A stretch of 64,000 nt of DNA from JADJSS01 sp964490845 (lineage in GTDB: Bacteria; Bacteroidota; Bacteroidia; Chitinophagales; JADIYW01), in the NCBI GenBank assembly GCA_964490845.1, contig CAZBED010000001.1:310001-374000 (forward strand). Direction: 5' to 3'. Position 1 is the stretch's first letter, and every line of letters starts with the position of its first letter. The translations under genes and the position numbers were made by a program. The notes beneath the pieces are model-generated. The model made no database searches, was not told the origin of the DNA, and saw only the letters and a list, made by a program, of their open reading frames with translations. Shown here in pieces: positions 1 to 8,889 of this stretch.

Positions 1-594
1 TGTAATACGGTCTTCTCCGTACAAAATCATGGAATGCGAAATGTCAATCATAAGCACCGTTGATGTTTGTGCCTGATATTCCTGCTCCATAACTTCCAGG
101 TCGCTTTCCCGAAGTAAAAAATCCTCTGAAGCATGATTGATCTGCGCATTGCGCAAAGATTCAGTCATCAATATGTGTTCCGGTTTATCGCCAAACTGAT
201 ACGGCCTGATATCTCCCGTCGGTTCATCGCCATTGCCGCCAAAATTGGATTTATGGTTTCCGCGTTTTGATTTTTTTATCTTACCAAAAATATCCTCCAG
301 CGACTTTTGGCGGATTGTTTTTTCCATTTTGGACGTTATTTTCCACTCATCGTTGCGTGGATTCTCCTGTTCCAGATATCCTTTTTCCGCTAAATCCCGG
401 ATAAAATCGCCGAGGCCATATTCATTATTCGTAAGGTTGTACTGTTTATCCAAATCTGTCAGCCATTCCAAAGCCTCTCTCACGTCCCCTGAAGTATATG
501 TCAGCAATTGCCGGAGAATGTTAAATAATTTATCAAAATCAGCAGACTGCGGATCTAAAAGAGGAACATATTTGGTGAAGCGGTAGCCTAACAT
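1..594 (-). CDS. vWA-domain protein, 3' part missing (runs off left edge)
   Basis: An open frame on the minus strand begins with ATG at 594-592 and is still open at base 1, so 198 residues are visible. The first ~175 residues are charged and helical with a low-complexity basic/Gly-rich stretch near 105-125; then comes the start of a von Willebrand A domain with the MIDAS signature DISHS (D184, S186, S188) after a hydrophobic strand. Proteins of this architecture are metal-dependent adhesion-type scaffolds that usually work with a MoxR/magnesium-chelatase-type AAA+ ATPase; the partner would lie outside the window. The first methionine (MLGYRFTKYV) is taken as start because the frame is closed shortly upstream and the next gene is divergent. 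Function beyond the domain is unknown. Confidence 0.75.
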   Translation of the reverse strand, partial: MLGYRFTKYVPLLDPQSADFDKLFNILRQLLTYTSGDVREALEWLTDLDKQYNLTNNEYGLGDFIRDLAEKGYLEQENPRNDEWKITSKMEKTIRQKSLEDIFGKIKKSKRGNHKSNFGGNGDEPTGDIRPYQFGDKPEHILMTESLRNAQINHASEDFLLRESDLEVMEQEYQAQTSTVLMIDISHSMILYGEDRIT

Positions 595-750
595 TTAAAT
601 AATGTATGAAGTTAAAAAATTATCCATAACAAAACGCCGACAATAGATTAAAGTTTTAGGATTTACATACATGCACTATTATCATAATATTGAAAAAACA
701 ATTGGATTGAACTATAATTTAAACTAATTGTTTAATCAAGTAAAGAGAAA

Positions 751-1290
751 ATGAAACGGTTACTGCTGGGTATTTCCCTTATAATTTTTCAATATTCATT
801 TTCAGCTGATTTCATGCATGATCTTGGCTTAGGTTTCTGGTCCAAAATCCGTAACAATTACACAGGACAGCCAACAAGCTATGGACCTCATATACACTAT
901 ATGCCCAGAATTAATATTCGTATAAAAGACAACACATCGTTCTCTGTTGCTTCTCCCCTGGCAATCGGCGCAAGATTTCATCCGACGGAAGGCAACTTTT
1001 TTCAGATGCAATTACCGGCAACACTTTTAATGAATTTTGGTCATGGTGCTCTTAAGAAAGAAAAACATTACAGCAATATCGGTGGATTCTTTGGAGCAGG
1101 ATTTAATTATATTCTGAGTGCATCGGGGACATCCACAGAAAGTGATTATGGAATAATCTCTTTAGCTGGAATACGCTTTTACACACATCACCACAGTATC
1201 GGCTTGCATGTGCAATATACACACGACTTTAGGTTTAAAAATAATTTTGTAGGTACCGGATTGTATTATACATTTGGATATTTTGATTAA
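751..1290 (+). CDS. small exported outer-membrane beta-barrel-like protein
   Basis: The 179-residue product starts with a clear signal peptide (MKRLLLGISLIIFQYSFSA, cleavage around residue 19) and continues with alternating polar/hydrophobic strands rich in Gly, Tyr and Phe, ending in an aromatic residue pattern (YYTFGYFD), as in small outer-membrane barrels. I count roughly eight possible strands. No enzymatic motif is visible. It is divergent from the vWA gene and convergent with the next gene, so it is probably a single-gene transcript. A periplasmic beta-sandwich cannot be excluded. Confidence 0.6.
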   Translation: MKRLLLGISLIIFQYSFSADFMHDLGLGFWSKIRNNYTGQPTSYGPHIHYMPRINIRIKDNTSFSVASPLAIGARFHPTEGNFFQMQLPATLLMNFGHGALKKEKHYSNIGGFFGAGFNYILSASGTSTESDYGIISLAGIRFYTHHHSIGLHVQYTHDFRFKNNFVGTGLYYTFGYFD

Positions 1291-1339
1291 AAACGCTCAC
1301 ATATTTTATTGCAGCTTTTCATAAACTACTGTCTGTTTT

Positions 1340-2332
1340 TTATTTTTTCAATACTCTCACGTTATATGCTCCGGTATTGGTCTTGTCATATACCGTTTCA
1401 TAGATAGAAATATAGATATTGCCATTCTCCGAGGCGGTACCATCTAACTTAGAGCCGGCTGTCTGCATTACTCCGTTCTCGCCTATTTTATAAACCAATG
1501 AACCATATTTCACCTCCACAGCATCAGAATAGGCGGCATCTTTAACGCCGCTTAAATAGCCATCGGGGCCGTACGCGCCACCTGACAAGCTTTTCAGAAT
1601 TATCTTACCATTTGCTGAGATACTGAATTTATCGCCCTCTTTTACACTCACTCCCGTATTCAGCCATCCTTTGTTGTTTTCATTTCCGGTAATATAATAA
1701 TTTGCTTTTAACTTATAATTTCCGTCTCCGACAATCGCGTTCTCATCGATGGTGGAAATATCCATGCTTTCGATTTTTTCGCGCTTAAACGTTAAGATAC
1801 CATATTCTGACTGAATCGTAACTTCTGAAAATGCGATAGAACCCTCAATCGTATTTAGACCGTCAAACGAAACCGCATCATTGATGGATTGTCCGGCAGG
1901 TATGTTGGCTTTTTTGTACAACTCATCAATCAATTGTTCAATGGTATAATTATTTAAATCGGATATTCTGTAAAATGGATTCTGGGTAAATGTTACTACA
2001 GATGACAAAATGGGAGCACCAAATGCGATAAGTCTTTCATAAATGGGTTTGGCCTCCTCCTCGGTTTTTACGGATTGTAACTTATTCAAGTCGGGTAACA
2101 CCGCGCCATCTTTTGTTTTATCGGAGAGAATTCCCAATTTCATGTTGGATATCTTCTCAATGGGAATATTTAGAGTGCCGTAGGGATTTACAATCGTTAT
2201 TTTTGACATCGCCGCTTTTCCCGTCACTACATCGCCGTTTTTCAGCCGTACAGTTATCTGTACATTTCCGGCAAATACAGATGTTGAAATTCCTAAAAAA
2301 AGTAAAATGAGAGAGCAAAATAAATTTTTCAT
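1340..2332 (-). CDS. exported protein with two short beta repeats and a C-terminal LecA-like domain
   Basis: I place the start at the internal ATG at 2332 because it begins a good signal peptide (MKNLFCSLILLFLGIST..., ends near residue 21); the longer frame adds 21 residues without signal character. The 330-residue protein contains two related ~40-residue segments (about 24-68 and 152-195) sharing the pattern A-x-S-x-x-TI...YG-x-L...EKI-x-x-M. Residues ~208-330 resemble the PA-I galactophilic lectin (LecA)-like jelly roll: GW-x-NTGV, GDKFSISANGKI, YGPDGY, GSLVYKIG. That domain usually acts in carbohydrate or calcium binding outside the cell. It is last in the minus-strand run that starts with gpmI, 92 bp after the preceding stop. 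Domain assignment is by eye. Confidence 0.6.
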   Translation of the reverse strand: MKNLFCSLILLFLGISTSVFAGNVQITVRLKNGDVVTGKAAMSKITIVNPYGTLNIPIEKISNMKLGILSDKTKDGAVLPDLNKLQSVKTEEEAKPIYERLIAFGAPILSSVVTFTQNPFYRISDLNNYTIEQLIDELYKKANIPAGQSINDAVSFDGLNTIEGSIAFSEVTIQSEYGILTFKREKIESMDISTIDENAIVGDGNYKLKANYYITGNENNKGWLNTGVSVKEGDKFSISANGKIILKSLSGGAYGPDGYLSGVKDAAYSDAVEVKYGSLVYKIGENGVMQTAGSKLDGTASENGNIYISIYETVYDKTNTGAYNVRVLKK

Positions 2333-2424
2333 GTTTTGAGTTTTACTAATTAAAAATACATCATTTAAAACAAATACATGAAAGAAAAATTGCATGGGTT
2401 TCAGAACCTTAACAAAAGATAAGA

Positions 2425-3405
2425 TTAGCTGCCCGAAGGAACCGGTATACAGGATTTGCAGGAGGCCAGTTCGAGGTAAGGCGGATTATCAGCGGCTGAA
2501 CGATGAATGAATTGTTTGACAACAGTCCCTTTATAAATCAAAAATATACCCGGCATCTGGTACACATCGGCGCCGTCCGGCGATGATATGAAAGCTCCCT
2601 TGGTTAACCACAAATAGAGTCCCCTAATCCATACCTTTATACCAAACAACTGAGAGATAGTTCCTCTTTTCAGCTTAAAAGCCTTATACAACAAAGACTC
2701 CGGGTCTGAAATATATTCTATATCAGACAGATTATATTTCTCCAGTTCCTGTAAGCCTGTTTTCTCGTCCAGCATATTTACCACTATTATTTTAGTGCCT
2801 TGCTCTTCTATTTTATTTTTAAATTTCCGGATATTGTAGAGCGTTTCTTTGCAAAAAGTACATCCGAAATGCCTTAAAAAAATCAGCATCACCGGCTTTT
2901 TGTCTGCCAGTTCGACAACGGTATGTTCTTTATTCGTCACAAACATTTCCAACAGTTCATTTGTGGAGAGGTGATTCATCCGTATAAGTTCATTATCCAG
3001 TAAATACTGCATTTTGTAGGCGTTGTATAGAATCCATGTAAACGGGAACAGCCATACAATATGATTCAGTACAATCATCTTAAAAATGATGGAATTTTCG
3101 GTATGATGCAAAACGCTGTTCAGGAAAAAGAGGATTATAATCACCTTATTGATAAACCCAAGCAATACAATTCTCCAGTGACGGATGGGACTGGAGGAAG
3201 CCAACAGATAACCGCCTCCCAAAATGGTGGTATAAAATCCAATCACCTGCCAAAGCTCCATGTAATTAGGGAATGCCATATCCGACAGGCGGAAGAAAAA
3301 CGCCGGGAAAAAGACTACAGACAAGCCCCAAAGCACATGATAGATTCCCGCGATATATAGCAGGATTTTAAATGATTTTGAATCTTTATGCTGTATCAAG
3401 CTCAT
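2425..3405 (-). CDS. DoxX-like membrane domain fused to a peroxiredoxin-like thioredoxin fold
   Basis: The first ~130 residues hold four hydrophobic segments (about 15-37, 51-70, 78-98, 107-128), like DoxX/terminal-oxidase-associated membrane proteins. Residues ~150-310 form a PRX-like-2/SelL (AhpC/TSA-type) thioredoxin fold with the active-site motif FLRHFGCTFCKE (C182, C185), the MPG turn (284-286) and the expected beta-alpha pattern. A second CxxC (C316, C319) sits in the last ten residues and could be a resolving or relay pair. Expected role: membrane-anchored thiol redox protein, topology not determined. It follows hisS by 48 bp on the same strand and is probably co-transcribed. Confidence 0.7.
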   Translation of the reverse strand: MSLIQHKDSKSFKILLYIAGIYHVLWGLSVVFFPAFFFRLSDMAFPNYMELWQVIGFYTTILGGGYLLASSSPIRHWRIVLLGFINKVIIILFFLNSVLHHTENSIIFKMIVLNHIVWLFPFTWILYNAYKMQYLLDNELIRMNHLSTNELLEMFVTNKEHTVVELADKKPVMLIFLRHFGCTFCKETLYNIRKFKNKIEEQGTKIIVVNMLDEKTGLQELEKYNLSDIEYISDPESLLYKAFKLKRGTISQLFGIKVWIRGLYLWLTKGAFISSPDGADVYQMPGIFLIYKGTVVKQFIHRSAADNPPYLELASCKSCIPVPSGS

Positions 3406-3453
3406 GATGACACTATTAACATCAGCAGCGCGAATTTGTTTTACAAAAGCCTG

Positions 3454-4752
3454 TTATTTCAAGAAATCCAGCAATTCTGCCATAGAAACAACCGTCTGTT
3501 CACCGGATTTCATATTTTTCAGCGCTATTTTTCCTTCCTGTTGTTCCGTTTCCCCGATGATACAGACAAACGGAATGTTTTTCTTGTCGCAATACGCAAA
3601 TTGTTTTTTCATTTTGGCGTTTTCGGGATAAAACTCAGTGTTAATGTTGTTTTTCCGCAGAGCCGACACTAATTTTAAAGATGACTCCAGTGTCGCATCA
3701 CCAAAATTGCCTACGAGCACTTTGGTGGACGTTTTAACGTCCTCCAGTAAATTAAGCTGCTGCATTGCCGTAAAAATCCTGTCCAGACCAAGAGTGGTAC
3801 CCACGGAAGGCATATCATTTCCAGTAAACATCCCAATGAGTGTATCATACCTTCCGCCACCTGTCAAAGAGCCAATATGTGGATGCTCAGGAAGTTTGGT
3901 TTCAAAAATTGGCCCGGTATAATAGTCCAGACCTCGAGCTAATGAAATGTCAAACTGGTAAATGGCGGATGGAATACCCCATGTATCTAAGATTGAAAAG
4001 AGCTGATTTAATTCCTGAATCCCTTCCCGGCAACTATCAATATCTTTCAGTTCTTCCTGTAAATTTTCCAGGGTAAGTTCCTTCTTTATCAAATTTTCCA
4101 GTTTCCTGATGGAATCTGTACCTATGTTTTTTTCAGACAGTTCCTTCTCCACTTCACTCCACTCCACTTTATCCAGTTTATCTATAGAACGGCAAACTTC
4201 CTGTGTAAAGCTTTCATCCAAGCCTATATACCGGACGAGCCCGTTCAAAATTTTACGGTTATTTATTTTTATCAGAAAGTTAGTGAATCCCAGCCGAATC
4301 AGCACTTCATATGTAATGGCCACCATCTCCGCATCTATAACGACAGAAGTACTGCCTACGCAATCTACATCACACTGGTAAAACTCCCTGAACCTTCCCT
4401 GATGCGGCTGAGGACGGTCGGCACGCCAGACCGGCTGTATCTGATAGCGTTTAAAAGGTAAAGTCAGGCCCGGGTTCATCGCCACCACTCTCGAAAAGGG
4501 AACTGTTAAATCATAATGCAGGGCCGCTTCATCTTTGCTGCCGGTTTTATAATTCAGCCGGTAAATCAACCTGTCTGCATCTTCGCCATATTTTCCTGTC
4601 AGCACATCCAGATATTCAATAGCGGGGGTTTCTAACGGAGCAAATCCATATTTTTTAAACGTATCCCGCATTACCTGCATGATGCGCTCCCGGTGCAACA
4701 TCTGTTCCGGTAAAAAATCTCTTGCTCCTTTAAACGTTCTTGGCTGTATCAT
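3454..4752 (-). CDS. hisS: histidine--tRNA ligase
   Basis: Class II aminoacyl-tRNA synthetase charging tRNA-His in the cytoplasm. The 432-residue protein has the N-terminal KGARDFLP signature (8-15), motif 2 around 103-130 (RYQIQPVWRADRPQ...FREFYQCDVD), the histidine-binding LARGLDYYTG segment (~268-277), GGGRYDTLIG and motif 3 GTTLGLDRI, followed by a C-terminal anticodon-binding domain. Length is normal. The ATG at 4752 gives the canonical MIQPRTFKGARDF start. It lies in the minus-strand run between the lipoprotein gene (32 bp upstream) and the DoxX-peroxiredoxin gene. Confidence 0.97.
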   Translation of the reverse strand: MIQPRTFKGARDFLPEQMLHRERIMQVMRDTFKKYGFAPLETPAIEYLDVLTGKYGEDADRLIYRLNYKTGSKDEAALHYDLTVPFSRVVAMNPGLTLPFKRYQIQPVWRADRPQPHQGRFREFYQCDVDCVGSTSVVIDAEMVAITYEVLIRLGFTNFLIKINNRKILNGLVRYIGLDESFTQEVCRSIDKLDKVEWSEVEKELSEKNIGTDSIRKLENLIKKELTLENLQEELKDIDSCREGIQELNQLFSILDTWGIPSAIYQFDISLARGLDYYTGPIFETKLPEHPHIGSLTGGGRYDTLIGMFTGNDMPSVGTTLGLDRIFTAMQQLNLLEDVKTSTKVLVGNFGDATLESSLKLVSALRKNNINTEFYPENAKMKKQFAYCDKKNIPFVCIIGETEQQEGKIALKNMKSGEQTVVSMAELLDFLK

Positions 4753-4784
4753 TCTGTTAACTAATTACGATATACTGATTGAAT

Positions 4785-5348
4785 TTATCTGGTACAAATA
4801 TATTTTACATCTACGTTCAAATCGAATGACCTCATGAGTATTGCTTTCTGCTCACCCCGTATGGAAAACCCCTTGCCCGGAAAATACTCTATTATCTGAA
4901 ACGTTGAGAAAATAAATGAACTGATTTTCTTGGTGATGTATATACGTTGTATTTCATTTTGTTTCAGTTCAATAATCATAGACTTCACATTCACTTTTTC
5001 AGATAGTGCCCTGTATTGTATGGATGTAATACCGGTAACGGTTGTTTTAACGGTATCGACAAAAAACTTACCTTTCCATGCCGGCTTGTTGATATCGCAT
5101 TCCACTAATGGTTCCAGCTCTTTCTTCCAGTCTATGGAATCCAGCTGTTTGGTTTCTTTATTGGCATTCAGATATACAGATTTTTCTTCACGGCAGTTGT
5201 TGGATGTATTAAACGTTATATCTTTTTTTACTAACGCTGTCAAATCAAAATAATTGCCGGAAGTTGCCACATTTCCTTTTTCTTCAGGATTGCAGGAAAA
5301 CAAGAACAGAATACACAGGATAAAAAACAGATTTTTGACAACTGCCAT
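4785..5348 (-). CDS. putative lipoprotein of unknown function
   Basis: From the ATG at 5348 the product is 187 residues and begins with a lipoprotein signal (MAVVKNLFFILCILFLFSC, lipid-modified Cys at about residue 19 followed by NPEE). An in-frame ATG at 5399, directly after the gpmI stop, would add 17 residues ahead of the signal; I prefer the inner start because it gives a normal lipobox position, though the outer one would be tightly coupled to gpmI. The mature part is a mixed beta-rich domain with no motif I recognise. Probably an envelope protein co-transcribed with gpmI and hisS. Confidence 0.6.
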   Translation of the reverse strand: MAVVKNLFFILCILFLFSCNPEEKGNVATSGNYFDLTALVKKDITFNTSNNCREEKSVYLNANKETKQLDSIDWKKELEPLVECDINKPAWKGKFFVDTVKTTVTGITSIQYRALSEKVNVKSMIIELKQNEIQRIYITKKISSFIFSTFQIIEYFPGKGFSIRGEQKAILMRSFDLNVDVKYICTR

Positions 5349-5401
5349 CCGGGTGGAGTTGCCAAAAGCTGTGATTATACTGTCTCTATTGCCGCTCATA
5401 C

Positions 5402-6931
5402 TTATATCAATACGGTTCCGTCCATTTTTTCGGGAATAGACAGATTCATTACTTTTAATATTGTTGGTGCGATATCCGCCAGTTTTCCCGGCTGAAGCGG
5501 ACTTGTGTAATGGTTACTTATCAAAAATAAGGGTACTATATTCTTAGTATGCGCCGTATTGGGCGTTCCGTCCTCATTAACGATATAATCTGAATTACCA
5601 TGATCAGCCGTCAGAAAAATGCAATAATCCTTTTCCAGTGCTTTAGCCACGACCTGTCCCACACAGGTATCTACCGTTTCCGCCGCTTTCACTGCCGCGC
5701 TGAATACACCGGTATGACCGACCATATCCGCGTTGGCAAAATTGAGACAGATGAAATGGGGTTCGTGTTTATCAATATAATCGATTACGGCATCCTTTAC
5801 TTCGTGTGCACTCATTTCCGGCTGCAGGTCATAAGTCGCCACTTTCGGTGAGGGAATCATGATGCGTTCTTCTCCCGGAAACAATTCTTCCCTGCCTCCT
5901 GAAAAGAAAAATGTCACATGCGGGTATTTTTCAGTCTCGGCAATACGCAATTGAGTCAGCCCGTTTTTAGATACGATTTCCCCCAATGAATCCGGTATAT
6001 TATCTTTTCCGAAAATAGTTTTTACATTTTTGAACTTCTCATCGTAAATCGTCATCGTTACGAAATACAATGGAATCGTATGCATACCGTTGTCCGGCAT
6101 ATCCTGCTGTGTCAGCACCGTGGTTATCTCCCGGCATCTGTCTGTTCGGAAATTAAAACAAATCACCACATCATCCGGACGGATGGTGGTTATTGGTTCA
6201 CCGCTTTCCTTTACGATAACTGCCGGTTTTATAAACTCGTCGGTTATATCGATATCATAGGAAGCATGAATAGCGGTGGCTACATCCGGAAATTTTTCTC
6301 CCGTTCCATTGACCAATAAATCATAGGCCAGTTTTACACGCTCCCATCGTTTATCTCTGTCCATTGCATAATACCGGCCGCAGAGAGTAGCGACTTTTGT
6401 CGGAGTATTTCTACAAAAATGATCGATTTCCTGCAAAAACTTAAGTCCACTTTTCGGATCTGTATCACGGCCATCTGTAAAGGCATGGACAAAACTCTTT
6501 TCTATACCGTTTTCTTTTGAGGCTTTAATCAATGCTTTCAAATGGTTGCTGTGAGAGTGTATTCCTCCGTCCGACACCAATCCCATAAAATGAACCTGTT
6601 TATCATTGGATTTGGCATATTTAAAAGCTTCTTTTAACACCGCATTATCCTCTAATTCCCCCGTTTGCACCTTTCTGTTTATGAGCATTAAATCCTGATA
6701 AACCACCCTGCCTGCACCTAAATTCATATGACCGACCTCAGAATTGCCCATTTGGTCTTCGGGCAACCCCACATATGCTCCATGTGTAAGCAAACCGGTA
6801 TTAGGGTATTTAAGGTATAAACTATCCGTAAATGGAGTATCGGCGGCTTCAATTGCACTTGCGGCAGGATTTCGGTTAATACCCCAACCATCCATAATTA
6901 TTAACATTGCTTTTGGTTGTTTGGACTCCAC
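5402..6931 (-). CDS. gpmI: 2,3-bisphosphoglycerate-independent phosphoglycerate mutase
   Basis: Glycolytic enzyme interconverting 3- and 2-phosphoglycerate using two Mn ions and a phosphoserine intermediate. The 509-residue protein shows the N-terminal metal motif IIMDGWG (D14), the nucleophile motif QMGNSEVGH (S64), the HAFTDGRDTDP substrate motif, and the C-terminal alkaline-phosphatase-type metal motifs NFANADMVGHTG and TADHGN. Length is typical of the family. It heads a minus-strand run including the lipoprotein, hisS, the DoxX-peroxiredoxin and the LecA-like gene, and is divergent from the DUF4783 gene. Confidence 0.97.
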   Translation of the reverse strand: MESKQPKAMLIIMDGWGINRNPAASAIEAADTPFTDSLYLKYPNTGLLTHGAYVGLPEDQMGNSEVGHMNLGAGRVVYQDLMLINRKVQTGELEDNAVLKEAFKYAKSNDKQVHFMGLVSDGGIHSHSNHLKALIKASKENGIEKSFVHAFTDGRDTDPKSGLKFLQEIDHFCRNTPTKVATLCGRYYAMDRDKRWERVKLAYDLLVNGTGEKFPDVATAIHASYDIDITDEFIKPAVIVKESGEPITTIRPDDVVICFNFRTDRCREITTVLTQQDMPDNGMHTIPLYFVTMTIYDEKFKNVKTIFGKDNIPDSLGEIVSKNGLTQLRIAETEKYPHVTFFFSGGREELFPGEERIMIPSPKVATYDLQPEMSAHEVKDAVIDYIDKHEPHFICLNFANADMVGHTGVFSAAVKAAETVDTCVGQVVAKALEKDYCIFLTADHGNSDYIVNEDGTPNTAHTKNIVPLFLISNHYTSPLQPGKLADIAPTILKVMNLSIPEKMDGTVLI

Positions 6932-7013
6932 GTGTTAATTTTTATAAAAATTTTCTATTTTTAGACATTCTTTGGCACAAAATGTGCGCTATGAATTACG
7001 AAAATACAATTTT

Positions 7014-7406
7014 ATGAAGGTTTTCAAGCCAATATCAATATTTATATTTTGTTTAGTTTTTAGTTCAATCGTATTGGCACAAGACATTACTACTACCATT
7101 CCGTCTGCCATTAAAACCGGAAATGCTGCTGCCATTGCTAAAAATTTTGACAAACGGGTAGATATCACCATTGAAGAAAATGCCGATAATTACAGCAATA
7201 TTCAGGCAGAAATGATATTGAAATCATTTTTCGGTAAATTTTCCTCCCGCGATTTCAGTGTGTTACACAAAGGTACTTCTCCAGACGGCGCTCAATATAC
7301 TATCGGCAGTTTGAAAACAAACGCCGGAGCATACAGGACTTATATCTACATAAAAAAATCCGGCGGTGTCAATTATATTCAGGAAATCCGCTTCGAGAAG
7401 GAATAA
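7014..7406 (+). CDS. exported DUF4783-family protein
   Basis: I set the start at 7014, where MKVFKPISIFIFCLVFSSIVLAQ gives a signal peptide cleaved near residue 22; the longer frame from 6972 lacks one. The mature ~108 residues form a small alpha+beta (NTF2-like-looking) domain with an N-terminal helix (IPSAIKTGNAAAIAKNF) and paired strands, matching the Bacteroidota family DUF4783, whose role is unknown. It precedes nadC by 54 bp on the same strand, an arrangement often seen in this phylum. Confidence 0.8.
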   Translation: MKVFKPISIFIFCLVFSSIVLAQDITTTIPSAIKTGNAAAIAKNFDKRVDITIEENADNYSNIQAEMILKSFFGKFSSRDFSVLHKGTSPDGAQYTIGSLKTNAGAYRTYIYIKKSGGVNYIQEIRFEKE

Positions 7407-7449
7407 TTCGCTATTTCATCATAAGTAATAAGCCGTTGGAAAATTTTAT

Positions 7450-7457
7450 TACTTTTG
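7450..7457 (+). promoter_or_regulatory. possible -7 box of nadC (TACTTTTG)
   Basis: TACTTTTG fits the Bacteroidota -7 consensus TAnnTTTG and ends three bases before the nadC ATG, so a transcript from it would have almost no leader. No TTTG is present at the expected upstream distance, so this may be chance. Confidence 0.25.
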
Positions 7458-7460
7458 ATT

Positions 7461-8312
7461 ATGATAAACGAGCAAGAACTCCGTCAATTTATTGAAGAAG
7501 CACTGCATGAAGATGTTCGTGAGGGGGATCATTCTTCTTTGGCCTCGATTGACAAAAACACGCAAGGCAAAGCGCGGCTACTGGTAAAGGATAATGGTAT
7601 TCTTTGCGGTATCGATGTAGCCAAAGCCGTCTTTTCAGCTGTTGATGCGAATCTTACCATGGATATCCATATCCCGGAGGGAAGCCGGGTTAACTACGGT
7701 GATATCGCATTTCATGTTTACGGAAATGCCATCTCAATATTAACCGCCGAACGGCTGGTTCTGAACTGCATGCAACGCATGAGCGGCATCGCGACAAGAA
7801 CCGGTGAGTATGTAAAAGCAATTGAAGGTACTACAGCCAAAGTAATTGACACCCGAAAAACGACACCCCATCTTCGTTTTCTGGAAAAATATGCTGTTAC
7901 TGTCGGAGGCGGTTTCAATCATCGGTTTGGCTTGTATGATATGATTATGCTGAAAGATAACCATATCGACTTCTGCGGAGGAATTACCAAAGCTATTCGG
8001 AAAGTACACGAATATCTCAATGCTCACGAGTTGCAACTAAAAATAGAAGTGGAAACACGCAATCTGGAGGATGTCAGAGAGGCGCTGCAATGCGGCGGTA
8101 TAGACCGGATTATGCTGGATAATTTCACACCTGAACGAGTTAAAGAGGCTGTTACCATGATAAATGGCACCTATGAAACGGAAGCCAGTGGCGGTATTAC
8201 GCTGGAAACCATCCGTTCTTATGCGGAAACAGGAGTTGATTTTATTTCTGTAGGCGCACTGACACATTCCGTCAGAAGCCTTGACCTGAGCTTAAAAGCA
8301 GAACTAACTTAG
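7461..8312 (+). CDS. nadC: nicotinate-nucleotide diphosphorylase (carboxylating)
   Basis: Cytoplasmic enzyme of de novo NAD synthesis: quinolinate + PRPP to nicotinate mononucleotide, CO2 and PPi. From ATG 7461 the protein is 283 residues; a TTG two codons earlier is an unlikely start. Diagnostic motifs are EDVREGDHSS near the N-terminus, NCMQRMSGIAT, the PRPP/quinolinate-binding DTRKTTPHLR, KYAVTVGGGFNHR and LKDNHI, EVETRNLEDVREAL, and the C-terminal SGGIT...GVDFISVGALTHS. The downstream exported-protein gene starts 3 bp after its stop, so the two are coupled. No nadA or nadB is in view. Confidence 0.95.
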   Translation: MINEQELRQFIEEALHEDVREGDHSSLASIDKNTQGKARLLVKDNGILCGIDVAKAVFSAVDANLTMDIHIPEGSRVNYGDIAFHVYGNAISILTAERLVLNCMQRMSGIATRTGEYVKAIEGTTAKVIDTRKTTPHLRFLEKYAVTVGGGFNHRFGLYDMIMLKDNHIDFCGGITKAIRKVHEYLNAHELQLKIEVETRNLEDVREALQCGGIDRIMLDNFTPERVKEAVTMINGTYETEASGGITLETIRSYAETGVDFISVGALTHSVRSLDLSLKAELT

Positions 8313-8315
8313 TGT

Positions 8316-8834
8316 ATGAGATTTGTAAGCCTGTTACTACTCACTTTACTATATCATCTCACTTTTTCGCAAAGTGAAAGTGATATCCAACGCATCAAAA
8401 TGATGACGGAAGAAGTGCATGCACATTTAAACGATTACAAAAAAACCATTCTGAAAACTGCTGATCCGTCAGATACAGACAAAAATGAAATAGAAATCTA
8501 TACCACCGATTCAAAAACGATACGATTAATTAAAGAAATCTACCATTCTGAAACCGGTATGACCATCATATCGGACTATTTGCAGGATGGTGAGCCGTAT
8601 TTTGTCCTTAAAGAATACATCACTTACAACCTTTCGGTTCCGGATAAAAAATATGACCTGCAGAAAGCGACCAAAAAAGAAGTGAGTTATTATTTTAAAA
8701 ATGGAAGAGTTATCCGGTGGATGACCGGCAAAAAAACGAACAAATTTGACAAAGCGTCCGCCATCGTTGAAAACAACATCATTGAAAACATCCACGCAAT
8801 AGTATCAGAATTCAACAAAACGATTACTCCTTAA
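8316..8834 (+). CDS. exported protein of unknown function
   Basis: The 172-residue product has a signal peptide (MRFVSLLLLTLLYHLTFS, cleavage near 18) and a mature part made of an N-terminal amphipathic helix followed by about six beta strands with many Lys/Asp/Glu residues. I recognise no family. It begins 3 bp after nadC, so translation is probably coupled to it, but nothing in the sequence links it to NAD metabolism. Periplasmic location is expected. Confidence 0.6.
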   Translation: MRFVSLLLLTLLYHLTFSQSESDIQRIKMMTEEVHAHLNDYKKTILKTADPSDTDKNEIEIYTTDSKTIRLIKEIYHSETGMTIISDYLQDGEPYFVLKEYITYNLSVPDKKYDLQKATKKEVSYYFKNGRVIRWMTGKKTNKFDKASAIVENNIIENIHAIVSEFNKTITP

Positions 8835-8889
8835 AGATATATCCGTGACAGCTTTGTATCAAAATCACTTACAGCCGTAATATAAACAC

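Noticed and set aside
233..586. Plus-strand ORF of 117 codons
   Set aside because: Lies antisense to the vWA gene, whose minus-strand frame has a recognisable MIDAS motif; this ORF has a biased shadow composition.
3061..3360. Plus-strand 99-codon ORF inside the DoxX-peroxiredoxin gene
   Set aside because: It mirrors the membrane-helix codons of the real gene on the other strand and has no independent support.
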